From positions 13,494,378 through 13,558,377 of the forward strand of contig JALMQS010000030.1 of assembly GCA_024734495.1 (NCBI GenBank): a DNA stretch of 64,000 nucleotides, given 5' to 3'. How positions within the stretch are numbered: position 1 is the first letter of the stretch; each line of letters starts with the position of its first letter. This document shows positions 1-11,890 of the stretch, piece by piece. The notes under the pieces were generated by a model. That model did not search any database and was not told the DNA's origin. It saw nothing but the letters and a program-made list of their open reading frames with translations. This stretch comes from Forficula auricularia. Its lineage: Eukaryota > Arthropoda > Insecta > Dermaptera > Forficulidae. Position numbers and translations under genes: made by a program.

Positions 1-162
1 CAGCGAGCTAACCAGGGGACCCGAGTTCGAATCCGACTCGAGGCATCCAGCTAAAATCTGACCCTCGGGGGTAGAGACAAATTTTAAAAAAATATAACGA
101 GTATCGTAATTAGGCTTATGGCTAGAAAGGCCGAATAGCCAAAAAAAAAAAAAAAAAAAAAA
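1..162 (+). mobile_element. tRNA-derived SINE (family A), cut by window start
   Basis: The left end carries a Pol III B-box-like sequence (GTTCGAATCC near 25-34) followed by a conserved body (GGGGTAGAGACAAATTT) and a hairpin-like tail (GGCTTATGGCTAGAAAGGCC), ending in a pure A-run of about 22 bases. A second, 5'-truncated copy with the same body and tail lies at 33,321-33,429. A tRNA-like head, a unique body and a poly-A tail are the usual SINE layout. The A box is outside the window, so the 5' end cannot be judged. The family name is unknown to me. Confidence 0.75.
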
Positions 163-3100
163 GATTTATATTGGGATGGTCATCAACCTAATATACAATA
201 TGAGAGATCATTTAGTGTTCTGAAAAAAATTAAAAACTATCTAAGATCGCGATAATATGTCAAGAACGACTACCAACACTCAACAATAATTACGAGATAT
301 AGTGCGTATTTTATTTAGTCTATTCTGAAATAATCAGCTAATTTGCTCAAGCAAAAGCGAGCAATGCTTCTGTAGAATAAATAAATGTAATAATCCAAAA
401 AATATTAAATACCATTGATTTTAGTTTCTTGCCTATATTTTAAATTTTGAAGGGCCTCTAAAATATTAGTTTCCCCGGGTCTCGCATTTTCTCTGAAAGG
501 CTCAGGCTGTCCATATCAATCCCAAACTATAGTAACAAAACAAAATTGATCGTTTATAAAATATAGAATGACTCAGAACTAAGGTTAATAGAGGAGACAA
601 CTGGTAGACAGGTTGTCTCTTAGCTCGCTAATAGCTGCAGTATTAATACGTCATCAGTCTGACCGAGTCCGACAAGGGCCCTTCAAAGCTTGTTCAAGCA
701 TTCATTTACACTACTCATTTGCTTATCATTTATAAGTATTATTTTTTTTCTGTCTGTGTGAGTATCACTCTGTCTGGATTCTAATACCTACATAAATTCA
801 AGCACAGAAGATCAGAGAAAGTTCGTTCAGATGCCAACATATTTGTACTATTTCTAAAACTAATTTGATTGTGGATTTTCTAGATTTAGAAATTCTTGTT
901 GAAAAAAATCAAATAAAAACACTTTTTTCATGCACGATTACAATACTTGACCATACCTAGAATGGTAAAGTAAAAAAAAATACCCAACGTTTTGACACCT
1001 AACTCTGAGTCCTTATCAAGTGATTGTGAAGAATTTTCTCAAGGTAGACTATGATTCTTCTCACTATATAATGTATAAAAGTAGATATAAGATTAAAAAG
1101 AAAAAGATCGCAGTAAGCGGGATTTCAAATTAAACCAAGTTAGACACCCCAAAATTCCAAGTTTTCCTTTTTGAAATTTAAACATTTTTGCATCAAAACT
1201 AATTTTGAACGAATTTCCGTACGTGCATATCAAAATGCAAACACACAGACAGTCAGAAAATGTCTACGTTTCAGAGTAAAATAAATTTGTTTAGAAAGAT
1301 TAACATTGACTCCGTGAATTGTCTAGTTTATCTTGATTTAGTTATTTATTTAATCCTACTTCAAGTAGTTTAAAATTGAAATCGATGATAAACAATACTG
1401 AAGTATCTTATATAACGTTATCTTTTAAAAAATGTAACCTTATAAAAATCCTTCACAAATTGTTATTAATACCCTTGAAATTATAATATATTTTATTATT
1501 TTAAAAACACAAGTGACTCAATACCCTCTCTGCGAATATCAGTGATAGAGTCATTTTTTGTGTAGAATTCTGGTGCAATGGGCACAAAGCTGCACCTTAT
1601 TAATACAAAATGTATGCCAAATATAATTGTATTAGCTACAACCGTTCAAAAGTTGCTCATATAACATCTTATGGTACATTTTCCTTTGGGAATTTCTGAA
1701 GCTAGAAATCAGGCAAAAGCTATTTGGAAATACATACATTTAAGCAACATGGATACCGTGAAAATTATTTTCAGGGGGTGCACCCAGAAAATATGTACAT
1801 GAATAATAATTTTTCTTAATTTGCAATCATAAAATAACTCAACATTTTTCACTATTAATTTATTAACTCATGGCATATTTATAATTTATTTTTATTTTGT
1901 ATCAGATTCAATTTTTAGAAAGGACATAGAATTAAATCGAAATATATCAAGTGCCCTCCTTGCACCCCTTTGGTGTCCATGCTATGAACCAGAACATACT
2001 TATACTACCTAATGTTCTTTAGTTATTGGTATCTATCTGTATAAAGGCATATCTATAGAAAAAACTAACCATGCAAATTATTTTTTCTACTTTTCAGAAT
2101 TAGAACTCGAATAATGAACACAAATAAGCAAAAAAAAAAGATTAAATATTTTGGGATGAATTCACTCCGACCGCACATTCCCATGTATTTATAAACGAAA
2201 ACAATTGTATCTTTTCTGACTTTCATTTCAGCAAATTACATATCTATTTGACATTTTTCCCTTAATAGCTGTTTTTCCTTTAGCCTAGAAAATATAGCAG
2301 AGAACAAATAAATTTATTTCTTTCTGTTACAATTAAATCAACAACAAAAGATAAGAACAATTTTTTATTTATAGAAAATTCCTTCTGCCAAAAACTGATA
2401 TCCTACATCTGATCTCAACTTGTGACTCTATATACCTCGCATCGTTTGGAAGAATTTTAATAATTGAGTCCTTTCAGTACTTTTATTTTTATAAATTTAT
2501 TTGAATTAAATGAATAAATAGATTGGAGAGGCAGAGCTAAGAAGATCTGGAGCGGAGACCTTTGAAAGGCCAGACTACAGAATGTTCAAAATATTTGGAT
2601 TTGAATTAAGTAAAGATGAATAAGTTCTTGATAAAATTAGAGAAAATACACATGATAGCATACCCAATGAGACAGGGAGGGTTGCTTAAAGATATTTGTG
2701 GGTGAAGTAAAAAAAGAAAAGAAAATATTGAATTAGAAAATTTAATGAAAGATGTGGGATTTTTAGAAAGGTGAAAGTGTTGGCATGAAATTAGAGTCAA
2801 ATGAAATTGAGCGGAGAGAATATCAGCTCAAAAAAAAAAAAAAAAAAAAAAATAGAAAAATTAAGTTATTTTATTTTTTGGGCGGGAGAAGTTGGAATTA
2901 ATTTATCTATTTCAATTATAAAATGCAAATACATGCTCTATAGATATTATTTCTAGACATTTCAAGTCATTCCTGAACAATCATAAAGCGAGTATAGCAG
3001 TATAAGAACGTTTTTATTTGTTTTGATAATCTAGCAAAAATTCTCTTAGCAATAAATACATATCGAATTTATATTCTAAATTATTTTTGCATATGTAGGA

Positions 3101-3359
3101 CAGGTCATCCAATGACAAATTCACCTTACTATTATTTGTAATTTGTTAGATAAATCCATTTTGATAATTATAATATCAAACATTTTTCAAGCAGTTCTAT
3201 TAAAGTAATTTTTTTATCATTTATTTATATTTATAAGAAAACTAAATTTTGCGTGAATTATGTGTTTGGATTTTTAAAATTAAATTATATTTTGCTAGAA
3301 TTAAACAAATCTACAAGATTTAATGATTGTTCTTTGTTTATGAGTAAAAAGGCGTCATT
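163..3359. other. A+T-rich non-coding stretch
   Basis: No supportable gene is seen. The stretch holds fragments of dispersed repeats. 800-870 and 1,140-1,280 contain the AGAAAGTTCGTT and ACACACAGACAGTCAG motifs that recur near 15,300, 43,800, 49,700 and 51,080. 915-960 matches, in inverse orientation, a segment at about 10,100-10,150. A poly-A run occurs at 2,829-2,852. The only longer frame (2,606-2,800, minus) is low-complexity and not credible as a gene. Confidence 0.6.
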
Positions 3360-3613
3360 GGCGTAGTTAGGATTTTTCCTAGGGGGGCAGCCGGCCAGCT
3401 GATTAGGCACCATAAGGTTTCAATTTTGGGAATCCGACTAGAGATCAACTAACTTTTTAGTAGAATGGACAAATTTTAGAAGTAACGAAATAATTTAATG
3501 AAAAATAGGTACATAAGTGATGCCTCGTAATAATGGAGTTTCGTTTTCTAGGAGGGGGGGGGGCAATGAGTTTTGTAGGGGGCACTGACCCCCTTGCCCC
3601 CTTAACTACGCCC
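3360..3613. mobile_element. Small TIR element (MITE-like), about 254 bp
   Basis: The termini are inverted: GGCGTAGTTAGG at the left and CTTAACTACGCC at the right, followed inward by G-rich and C-rich tracts. No coding capacity is seen. Its interior (about 3,415-3,585) aligns with 15,575-15,735 inside segment M of the large array and with the array's other M copies, so this family was a building block of the array unit. No clear target duplication is visible, so the superfamily is undecided. Confidence 0.6.
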
Positions 3614-4960
3614 TACGCCCTTGGTGCCCTTAGACTATCAATTAAAATAGCCTAGGGGAGTCCCTTAATTAGTTCTTTGCTTTTTGGATATAGGCTATAC
3701 CTACATCTGATTATAATATAATTTACAAGTTTACAAAATTTAAATTAAAAATTCATCTTCATTCTTCTATTTCTTCCTTATCCCTATAGTTGTAATAATT
3801 AGATATTCTGTTATTTTGTACGTTTCCTTAATATTTTTTTCTTTTCCCTTTAATGGCCGCGGAATGAATTCCATTGTAGCCAGTCCTTAATACAATGAAA
3901 TTAAAATATAATTGTTTTCAAATATCGATTTTCGAAATCAAGAATCATTGACTATTTCTTCAAATTCCCAATCAATGGATGATGAGTTATATTACTGATT
4001 AATGGTTTCGCTATCATATTTAGACAAATTATCGAAATCGATAAGATATTAATTAGTGTTTTAATTAAGTTATTCTAAGAATATGAGTGTTGGTTTAATT
4101 TTTATTTATAAAAAAAATATCCAGAATAATAAGATGATAAGAACAATACACCTACTGATATAAGATAATTTAATTTGTTGACCTATATCTTCAATTTGGT
4201 ACAATGGTCCAAATTTTCGGAGGAATCAATATAAAATTTTACTTACATTTCACTTCATAAATAATATCTAAATACAAAATAAATATACAAAACCAAGTAC
4301 AATTAAAAAGATTGATATAGATATATAGATTTAATTTGAATGAATGGAGTTGTTAAATGTTTTGCTTATTCAAACCAGATAAAGTACATAGATTTATTTT
4401 ATACACATAGTACCGGGAGGACAGATCTCTCGGTAATTTGTTTGTTTGAAATTTAATCAACCACCCTATTTTGATTCAACCACATGATTCATTTTTATTC
4501 AATCGCCTGTTAAAAAACTTATAAAATATTTTTTTCCCAAAAGTTTTTTCTTCTCTTGAAACAAAGGAATAAAAAAAAACTAAGTCGGGTAGGCATGTAT
4601 AATTTTTTGTTTATCTGAAATATCAAATTTTTATTTTATATTACTAAGTAGGTGATGGCTTTCAATAAGAATAAAATTATTTGCAAGTTTACCTTACCTT
4701 AGATGAAACATTAGCCAAAACTATGCACTAATACTTTTTTATATGAAATTTCCCAGGTAAGAAATTTGATTATGAGTATATTAGTTGAAAGTAAGAGTTA
4801 AACTTGGTAATAATTAATATATTAAAAAGAATATTAATTCCAATTCATTCCCAATTCAGAACATCTAATTGAAAAATGCAAAAAATCACAAAAATAATAA
4901 TCAAATCGGTATAAGGAAAATATTTGTACGGTTGTTAGCTAATGAGATGATATTTGGCAT
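3614..4960. other. A+T-rich non-coding stretch
   Basis: No gene, RNA or clear element is supportable here. The sequence is strongly A+T-rich with many stops in all frames. It ends at the poly-A-like 3' tail of the minus-strand LINE fragment. Confidence 0.5.
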
Positions 4961-5600
4961 GTTAATTTTTTTTATTTTTTTTTATGATAATGATGAGAAG
5001 GAGTTACACCAAAAAGGTGCAACCTCCCAAAGGCCTGGGTTGGCCCTTCCATCGTGAAAAGAAGAAAGTATTTCATGGGTTGAGCGGGGGTCGAAGGTAT
5101 CTGTGGATACGGGTCTTAAATAGCTGAAGGTTATAAGTCGCGGAAAAGATTATGGCAGGGAGCGAGTTCCAGTCTCTGGAGGTCATAGGGATAAAAGAGT
5201 TGGCGAAAGCGCTTGTTCGACTTTTAACCAATTTGACAGCGAAGGGGTGCTGAGCGTTTAAAAACCGCGTGTTTCTCGTAAAGAGGGCATTAGGTGGGAT
5301 AATTGATTTCAGCTCGACTGAATAGACACGGTGATAGTATCTGTAGTACAGGGAAAGGGCAGAAACGGTTCTTCGGTGAGCCAGGGAGTCGAGTGAGTTG
5401 GTTAGAGCCGGGTCTCCAATTAGTTTAATTGCTCGCTTCTGAATTGCATCCAGTGTAGCAAGAGAATGCTTGGAGGCACCCCTCCACAGATGAGAGCCAT
5501 ATTCGAGACAGGGACGAATTTGAGCCTTATACAGTATAAGAAGTTGACTGGGAGTATAACAGTTGGTTAATGTTAATAAGCGAATTGTGCCAAGTTTCTA
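4960..5600 (-). mobile_element. 5'-truncated LINE copy (family 1)
   Basis: This is the whole element fragment: the ORF2 tail (5,073-5,597), then a short 3' UTR with a stem of GGTTGCACC/GGTGTAACT type, then an A-rich terminus near 4,960-4,990 on the minus strand. 5' truncation is the usual outcome of target-primed reverse transcription. No convincing target-site duplication was located. Confidence 0.75.
5073..5597 (-). pseudogene. LINE ORF2 C-terminal fragment (non-LTR retrotransposon)
   Basis: The minus strand is open for about 174 codons, ending in a TGA at 5,073-5,075. It reads as the region downstream of the reverse transcriptase. Segments include LYKAQIRPCLEYGSHLW, then a HRRTVSALSLYYRYYHR block, then NSFIPMTSRDWNSLPA and LQLFKTRIHRYLR. 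These blocks are typical of the C-terminal tail of Jockey/CR1-group LINE polyproteins. The catalytic RT and endonuclease domains are absent, so this is a 5'-truncated copy. The 3' UTR runs to about 4,965 and ends in an A/T-rich tail. A diverged second copy of the same 3' end lies at 56,085-56,345 in the same orientation. The clade is not settled. Confidence 0.8.
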
Positions 5601-6400
5601 CTTTCTAGGCCAAACCAAATACACACAAAAAAAATTCCGAAACATTAAAATATTCAGGAGGTGTAGTGAGGCTTGAAAAAAGTTTACTTTCTTCAATTTT
5701 TAGACGTAAATAAATTAAAAAAATGTTTAAAAATTTTTGAGTGATTCATCACAGAGAATTACTCAGAATGCTCCGCGAGCACAGCTCACGAGGCAAAATA
5801 TAAAGTACAAAATTTACATAGAATTTTTAGCTTAAGTAATTAATTTTCATTCAATTTATTAATCATTTTATTTGTTTCCATTTATAAGATAAATCTGAAT
5901 TTAACATTACCATACATTTTCAAGATATTGATTAAATTTAAAAATTTTCAGCAAAATAAAACAAGTTAAATTAGACGAATAGGTTTTTCAGTGGCCTCTA
6001 TCTAATATATCTCGATAACCAATCGCAAGCCTATGCAACCGATGCATTTAGGCGTGCCTATCACATACTACAGGGAGGAAGGAAGGATGGATGTGGATGT
6101 CTCTGCTGAGTAATAGATGATGTGTGATGAGTGAGTTTTTGTTTTTTTTTGTTACGTCAAACTCGATCTCTTGTCTTTTCGGATCCTGTTAGGATGTCTC
6201 TCTCTCCACATTTAGGTAACTCACTAGTCCATCATCATCTATTTTTACCAGACCAACGAGGGACACTCCTTCTTGATTATCCAAATGAAAATCAATGATG
6301 GAGATCTTCGACAAGGTTTTTTATCTATTAAGAAATAAATAGTGAATAGAATAGAAAGGTGTGTGGTTATTTTAACAATGTCTAGTATTGTATGTATCCA
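5601..6400. other. Non-coding stretch upstream of the candidate gene
   Basis: No gene is seen. 5,980-6,300 is less A+T-rich than its surroundings and contains a pyrimidine-rich CTCTCTCTCC tract near 6,200. It could be regulatory DNA for the candidate gene that follows, but no core promoter motif is convincing. Confidence 0.3.
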
Positions 6401-6406
6401 ATAGAC

Positions 6407-6571
6407 ACCCTAGTAGCTATATAGCTATATAGATTCTCGAAATCTATCCTGGTAGCACAATGTATCAAAATATATTGTAACTATAATATAGTGCCTACTC
6501 TATATAGATTTCGAGAATCTATATAGCCCCTATATAGTTACTATATAGTTTGAAACATTGTGCTACTAGGG
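6407..6571. mobile_element. Hairpin MITE with CCCTAGTAGC termini
   Basis: The left terminus CCCTAGTAGC and the right terminus GCTACTAGGG are inverted repeats. Inside, the palindromic segment AGATTCTCGAAATCTAT at about 6,431 recurs inverted as AGATTTCGAGAATCTAT at about 6,504. A second internal pair (GTAGCACAATGT / ACATTGTGCTAC) indicates a partly duplicated inner arm. There is no coding capacity. The element sits just upstream of the candidate exons. Confidence 0.55.
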
Positions 6572-7716
6572 CATAGAGAAAATTATACTCTAACACCTAC
6601 TAGGATTAGGAGTGTTTACTTACTTTTTTCTTCTCTTTCTATTTGGTGTGTGCAGTGTATCTCTAAATGTGTATTTTATTTTCAGGTACGTCATGCATAT
6701 ACATTTACTAGACATTAGAATAATTAACTAGAAATATGCCCTTTTAGATTAGGTTCAGTATACTTAATAAACTGAAATTCCGCGAATATCTCCTCCTAAG
6801 TGAGGAATTAGAATATAGGGGGCGATTTTGGAATTTTTTTATGAATATATATCTGCGCCTTCGCCAACGATATGTGTGTAATTATATTTGGGGTTTAGGC
6901 CTTTTAATTATTATTTCCGACTCTCTTGGGTATAGGATGCAATGTCAAGTGGTACTACTCATAAATCAGTCTGGCATAGGTGTTGTGTCGCTAGTTTTAA
7001 AAACCTTCATCGTGTAGCGCGAATGTGCCGGGTTGAAGTGTTGCCCGGACTACAGGCGTATTAGGGAATTCCAGCTTTCGAGAGGGTCTCATGACTGTGC
7101 ATCAAATACACAACAAGTAGGTCATATCCTCAATCTGTGTGAATATGTGTGTTTTTTATAATTTGTCGAAAAACTATATTAAAAGTCTTTCATTTGGAAA
7201 CCGATATAGTACAAGTCGTATGATCCTAGTCGGTTGAATCGGGTGAGATTCATGGAAAGCTGTATGGTAGGGTTCGGTTAGGTATTGTTCGATAGGGTTT
7301 CTTTTTTCAGCAGACATACCGTGAACCTTGAAACTTACGCTGTATTTCAAAAGACTAGGATCTACGATCTTGTAAATAATCGGGTGTCCCATCGTAATTT
7401 CACTTAATTCAACCAATTCAAAACTCTTCTCGTTAGTCCGTTTCGATATCAAAAATGCGTAGGTGGGAAGAGGGATTTGAATTTGGTATTTTTCGATAAT
7501 ACCTAAATCTTTTTAATGATTTTTATCCTAGGTAACTTGTGTGTGTTTTACTTCTTCTTTCTTCCTGTTAATAACATATTTTCTTTCGGGGTGGGCGCGT
7601 TTTCTCGTTCGTGACCATTTCCAGTCTATCTTTAGACTTTATGATATCGGTTTGTTACGCGACGGTATTAAATCCTCCACATTTTCATCTCGATTAGGAT
7701 TTCTAGACTATACTGA

Positions 7717-8380
7717 GCCTATGTGTGTCGTTATACTTTTCGTGTACGCGTTCGCGATCGTCTCAAGTCAGAAGGTCAGCCTCTTGAAGAAAGAAGAACT
7801 CAAGAGACAAGAGGCCACCTGTTGCCATTTAATGTTAGAATGAGCTATGGGTTAACGTTTAATTTAGAACATGAAGTCATCAGAGGGCAATCAAGTGGTT
7901 TCTTCGGTTAGTATTCTCAAAGTATATTTCACTTGTAATGTTTCAAATCAATTTCAAGACAATATTTATGTGCATTTATGTTTCTGTTTTAGGTGAAGAT
8001 GGGAGGTTGGTTTGTGGGGGCGGAGACTTCTCGACCAATCTCTTCAAAGCGTCTACAGCTCAGGACTATGGTATGCATTCTTACACAATGGATTATCCAT
8101 TTATTTGAATAAAAATTAAATTATCCCCTGAATTAATGTTAATGATTCCCATTTTGACGTTGAAATACATACACATTTTATTTTTTTGTAAATGAAATCA
8201 AATATTAATTTAATTTCCTATCAGCAATATTTATAATTATTTATTTATTTATTTTCTTCTATTTCATGGCTTTATAACCTGTTGGTTTGTTGCTGACGTC
8301 CATTGTTTAACCTGGACATACATTTATGTTCTTCCTCCCTTCTATCTATTATAGGGAGTATAAAACTAGTTTATACGTAG
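7717..8380 (+). CDS. Candidate spliced gene fragment, unknown product
   Basis: Three segments join in one frame. Segment 1 is open from 7,717 (after a TGA at 7,714-7,716) to 7,906. The intron 7,907-7,992 begins GTTAGT and ends TTCTGTTTTAG. Segment 2 is 7,993-8,070 (78 nt). The intron 8,071-8,354 begins GTATGC and ends TCTATTATAG after a strong pyrimidine tract. Segment 3 is 8,355-8,380, ending in TAG. Both junctions are phase 1. The product would be about 97 residues: an Arg/Glu-rich start (RVRVRDRLKSEGQPLEERR), then GQSSGFFG, then GEDGRLVCGGGDFSTNLF. An AATAAA lies at 8,412-8,417. I recognise no family. The true 5' end is unknown; the only in-frame ATG is at the MSYGLTF segment. The surrounding 6.8-8.1 kb is less A+T-rich than the window average, which supports selection. 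A non-coding transcript is the main alternative. Confidence 0.35.
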
Positions 8381-8420
8381 AGTTTCATTTATTAATAACA
8401 ATGTCGAGTCCAATAAACGA

Positions 8421-9329
8421 TCCGTCCGTGTCTACTTTCTTTTAGTACATTCTCCGTGGATAATTGATTACATCTGAGAGTGGGTATGTACTAAATGAAA
8501 GTTTCTACTAATGTATATTTTGAGATGTTCCATCTAGTTTAAAAAACTACATCAAAAGAGTTGTGCTGTGCTGGTATCTGACTCTTGATGAAAGAAAGCC
8601 TCACCTCAATGAATGAATTCATCCTTCCGAAAAGAAAAGACACCTTGCACGTTCATCGTTCATTCCTTTAATGTGGATTTCTCGTTTATCTTAAGTAGTC
8701 TTAACAGATCTATCATCTCCACCAGGTAGATTTACTTAAAGTGAGTAATTTTTTTAAAAAAAACAACCTATTTTTCTATTCAAGCTATAATTAATTATTT
8801 CATTATTGGTAAAATGATATTTAAAATAATTTTTTGCATTTATTTGTTTCAGTATAATATCTTAGAATTACAAAGGTGCAAATTCAAAGAAGATACTATA
8901 AGGTAAAGGAGAGAGACACGGGTTCGAAACCCGTCGGATGCTCTATTTATTTTTCCTTTTCAAAAATAATAAAATAATTTTCTTAATGTAGAATTAACAT
9001 AGGAAATTGTTTATATAGTATAAATATATAGATTCATATATATTTATCATATTATTTAACTTTCGCGGTTCAAATTGCTTAAGATACTATAAATAAATAA
9101 AAATATATTTTTAAAATAAGAAGATTATTTTTACAAATGTACAAATTGCACCTATCTGAACATACATCAAAAAATATTTAAAAATATATATATATATATA
9201 TAATAAAAATAAAATAAAATAAATAATTTATTACTTATGCATGCGCCACATTACGACGCAGGACCCAGTAGTGATGGTGAAATTAGCCTGTAATAAGCTG
9301 TGCTTCTCCTGGAAAAACTAAATTTATAA
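8421..9329. other. Non-coding stretch with tRNA-like T-arm remnant and TA run
   Basis: No gene is seen. 8,918-8,944 reads as a tRNA T-arm and acceptor 3' half (GGGTTCGAAACCCG followed by TCGGATGCTC), but no matching 5' acceptor strand or D-arm lies in the preceding 80 bases. It is therefore a remnant or a SINE head, not a tRNA gene. A short TA microsatellite occurs at about 9,186-9,202. Confidence 0.5.
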
Positions 9330-9885
9330 TTAAATGAATTTAACTTTAAAGGACATCATAGATATTAGTTGAAATATTTTTACATTGCATATGCAATGTC
9401 CTTTAAAGTTAAATTCATTTAATAATATTATATACTGAGTTGATTTTTGAAATAATTTCCATCTTTTTTCAAAAAAGACACCCAAAAAGATACTTAAATC
9501 TTTGTTTTCACTGTAAAATCCATGGGTCCGTCACTGAAAACTTTTTTCAGTTTAGCAGGAATTTTCACTATTCCCTTTGAGTTGAAGGGAGTGAAAAATC
9601 TATAGCTATAATACTTATATATGTTGCATGTCAGAGAGAGATTTGTCTTAAGGGTTTGGCTACTGGCCCGGCAAGCTTAGTTAGCGCTTGGGTTCGATTC
9701 CTAAGGGGACGAACCTCTCTGATATGCAATGTAAAAATATTTCAACTAATATCTATGATGTCCTTTAAAGTTAAATTCATTTAATAATATTATATACTGG
9801 GTTGATTTTTGAAATAATTTCCATCTTTTTTCAAAAAAAGACACCCAAAAAGATACTTAAATCTTTGTTTTCACTGTAAATTTAT
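9330..9885. repeat. Composite repeat: direct plus inverted duplication around a SINE-like core
   Basis: The segment 9,395-9,522 recurs directly at about 9,763-9,885 (starting TCCTTTAAAGTTAAATTC and ending CTTTGTTTTCACTG). The segment 9,335-9,393 is the reverse complement of about 9,727-9,790. Between them, 9,655-9,715 holds a tRNA-like sequence with a B box (GGTTCGATTCC near 9,690) preceded by GGCCCGGCAAGC. The inner copy near 9,393 lacks about 29 bases present in the outer copy. The arrangement suggests a SINE insertion combined with an inverted partial duplication. Confidence 0.6.
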
Positions 9886-11454
9886 AATGTTCGAAAGAGC
9901 AAAGGAAAAACAGGTCGTGTGACAAGGAGTGAATAAGTAAATACTAAAATCTAGTGGCAATTTATTATTTCAATTTTCTAAAACATATAAAATATTTTTA
10001 AAAGGTAAATCATAATTAATTTTAGTGAAATTTTTTATTAAAGAGAAAAAATGTGTCATATCGATTGAACGTTAATACATTTGTCTTATTTTTATACTTT
10101 ATTTGAAACGGTCAAGTATTGTAATCTTGAATGAAAAAATTGGGTTTTTGCTTCGTTTTTTTGAAATATCTCAAAAACGGCTGAAATTATTTTGATAAAA
10201 AAAAAATTGAGCAAATCCAGCGTGTTTTGGTCTACAAAAACACTAATGAGGGAACATCGAAAAAATTAAATTTTATGAGATATTAATTATTTTGTCAAAA
10301 TGCCTATTAGTACGTTAGTAATTTTTTAATACGTTATGAAATATTTTGTAGACTCTACCCTCTAGCCAAAAAACTAGTGTCAATAGTTGATTAGATTTTG
10401 GTTGAATCAAAAATTAAGGGGGGATAATAAAAAATGAAATATACTATTATATAAAAAGAACATATAAATAAGGACAGTAATATTTTTTTAGGGGGATGAA
10501 ATTGAGGTTTTTCAAAAAAATAGATTTATCAATATAAGTCTTAGACTCGAATCGATTCGTACGAAATACAATTAGTAAAAGTAAATGTTAGGCACTGTAG
10601 TTTCGAATCATTGACCTCAATCTTCAGTCTTTTTAATTAAACATTACCTGTAGCCTTGAGAAAGAAGAGATAAATTAGTTTTAAATAAGATTATTTGTAA
10701 AAGCCAAGCTTTTAGAACTATGGTCCCTAACAAATGATATACCATATTTATTTGCATCAAGCAGAAGGCAACATCATTGATTTGCTTTTATGAGTTTTTA
10801 ATTTCAGCACCTTTTTTATACTTGAGATTTAATTCGTAGGCCAAACCGTTAGTTGACTAAAAAATTTCATTTTGCAAAATTGATGCCGAGTGTACCTAAC
10901 CAATGTTGAAAAAGTTTTCAGTTTTTCCTTTAATTTTAAGTTGATTTCATTTATCAGCTGTCTGATAATGTTCAGAGAATTACTAATGAAGTGATTCACT
11001 TAACTCATCGATCATCTAGAATGGCCTAATTAAAATCTTACTATATCTTTACATTTATCAGTAGAGCCTGGAGCTTATGCAACCGCTGCCTTTTAAATCA
11101 TCAATAGCTGCGTAAAAGCCAGGCCTTCCCATGAATTCCTCCCAATGAAATACATTCAAAAAGAAAAGAAAAATCTTGGTTTTCAAAAAATATGTTTTCA
11201 TCAACTTTTCGAGTACATGAAATTATCTTTCTCAGGATTAAGGAATCAATTTAATTATTTTTAATATACTAAAATGTTTTGTCAGCGAACCATTCGAGCT
11301 TTAAAGCTGAAACTTGGCACAGAGGTACAGAGTATTAATACAAATTTAACCGTTAAATTTTACCTTATTATATACACCTCTAATATAATCTATTTTAACG
11401 AATAAATTCTACAAGCCATCCTGAATTTCGCCGACATGATGTGGTTTATACTAA
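9886..11454. other. A+T-rich non-coding stretch with dispersed-repeat fragments
   Basis: No gene is seen. 10,140-10,210 carries a TATCTCAAAAACGGCTGAAA motif that recurs at 48,300-48,345 and, diverged, at 53,715-53,745. 10,490-10,580 (ATCAATATAAGTCTTAGACT and a following TCGATTCGTACGAAAT) matches part of segment M of the array and 50,270-50,340. 11,300-11,345 carries GCTGAAACTTGGCACAGAGG, which is related to 35,520-35,560. Confidence 0.5.
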
Positions 11455-11890
11455 TGCGTTTACGCACCAAACATTTCCAAACCAAAGGCCCTGAGAGAAG
11501 AGTTCTATGAAGATCTTGAAAATATCATATACAAGTCCCCAAAAGATGCAAAAGTAATTATTATGGCCAATATGAATGCGAGAATTGGCTTATCTATAAT
11601 CCCAGGGGTTAAGCAGAGATTTAATGAATACCATATGAGTGAAAATGGATACCTTTCAAATAGTCTTTGCACAACTAACACAGTTCGAATAAATAATAAA
11701 TTTTTCAAACATAAACAACAACATAAAATTACGTGAAGCAATAGCCGAGGTCACAAATCCATCCATACATAATAGATTACATAATAAGAAATAACAAAAT
11801 TCATCCCTCTCACATGTTGAACGTACGATCATCTAGATCGACAGACATAGGGATATTTATAGGGACCATAGCTTGGTAAAATAGCCAAAC
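11455..11890 (+). pseudogene. LINE apurinic endonuclease (EEP) domain fragment
   Basis: This fragment reads open for 93 codons from 11,455 (CVYAPNISKPKALREEFYED). It continues through the region equivalent to the GDFNAR motif, seen here as MANMNARIG at about 11,563-11,586. It reaches a TGA at 11,734-11,736 where LINE endonucleases have a Trp (KIT-W-S). After a frameshift the homology resumes as IIDYIIRNNKIHPSHML. The order VYAP, GDFNAR-like, TW.SRG-like, DYII is that of exonuclease-endonuclease-phosphatase domains of non-LTR retrotransposons. The usual catalytic Asp of GDFNAR is Asn, so the copy is inactive on that count as well as by the stop and frameshift. Confidence 0.75.

Noticed and set aside
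7174..7452. 92-codon minus-strand frame
   Set aside because: It lies opposite a region with plus-strand splice signals, matches no family, and has no promoter or splice context on its own strand.
7541..7843. 100-codon plus-strand frame over the candidate exon
   Set aside because: It is out of frame with the spliced model (7,717-8,380) and starts within a pyrimidine tract. It is kept only as possible 5' transcribed sequence.
8905..8944. tRNA gene
   Set aside because: The T-arm and 3' acceptor half are present but there is no 5' acceptor, D-arm or anticodon stem upstream.
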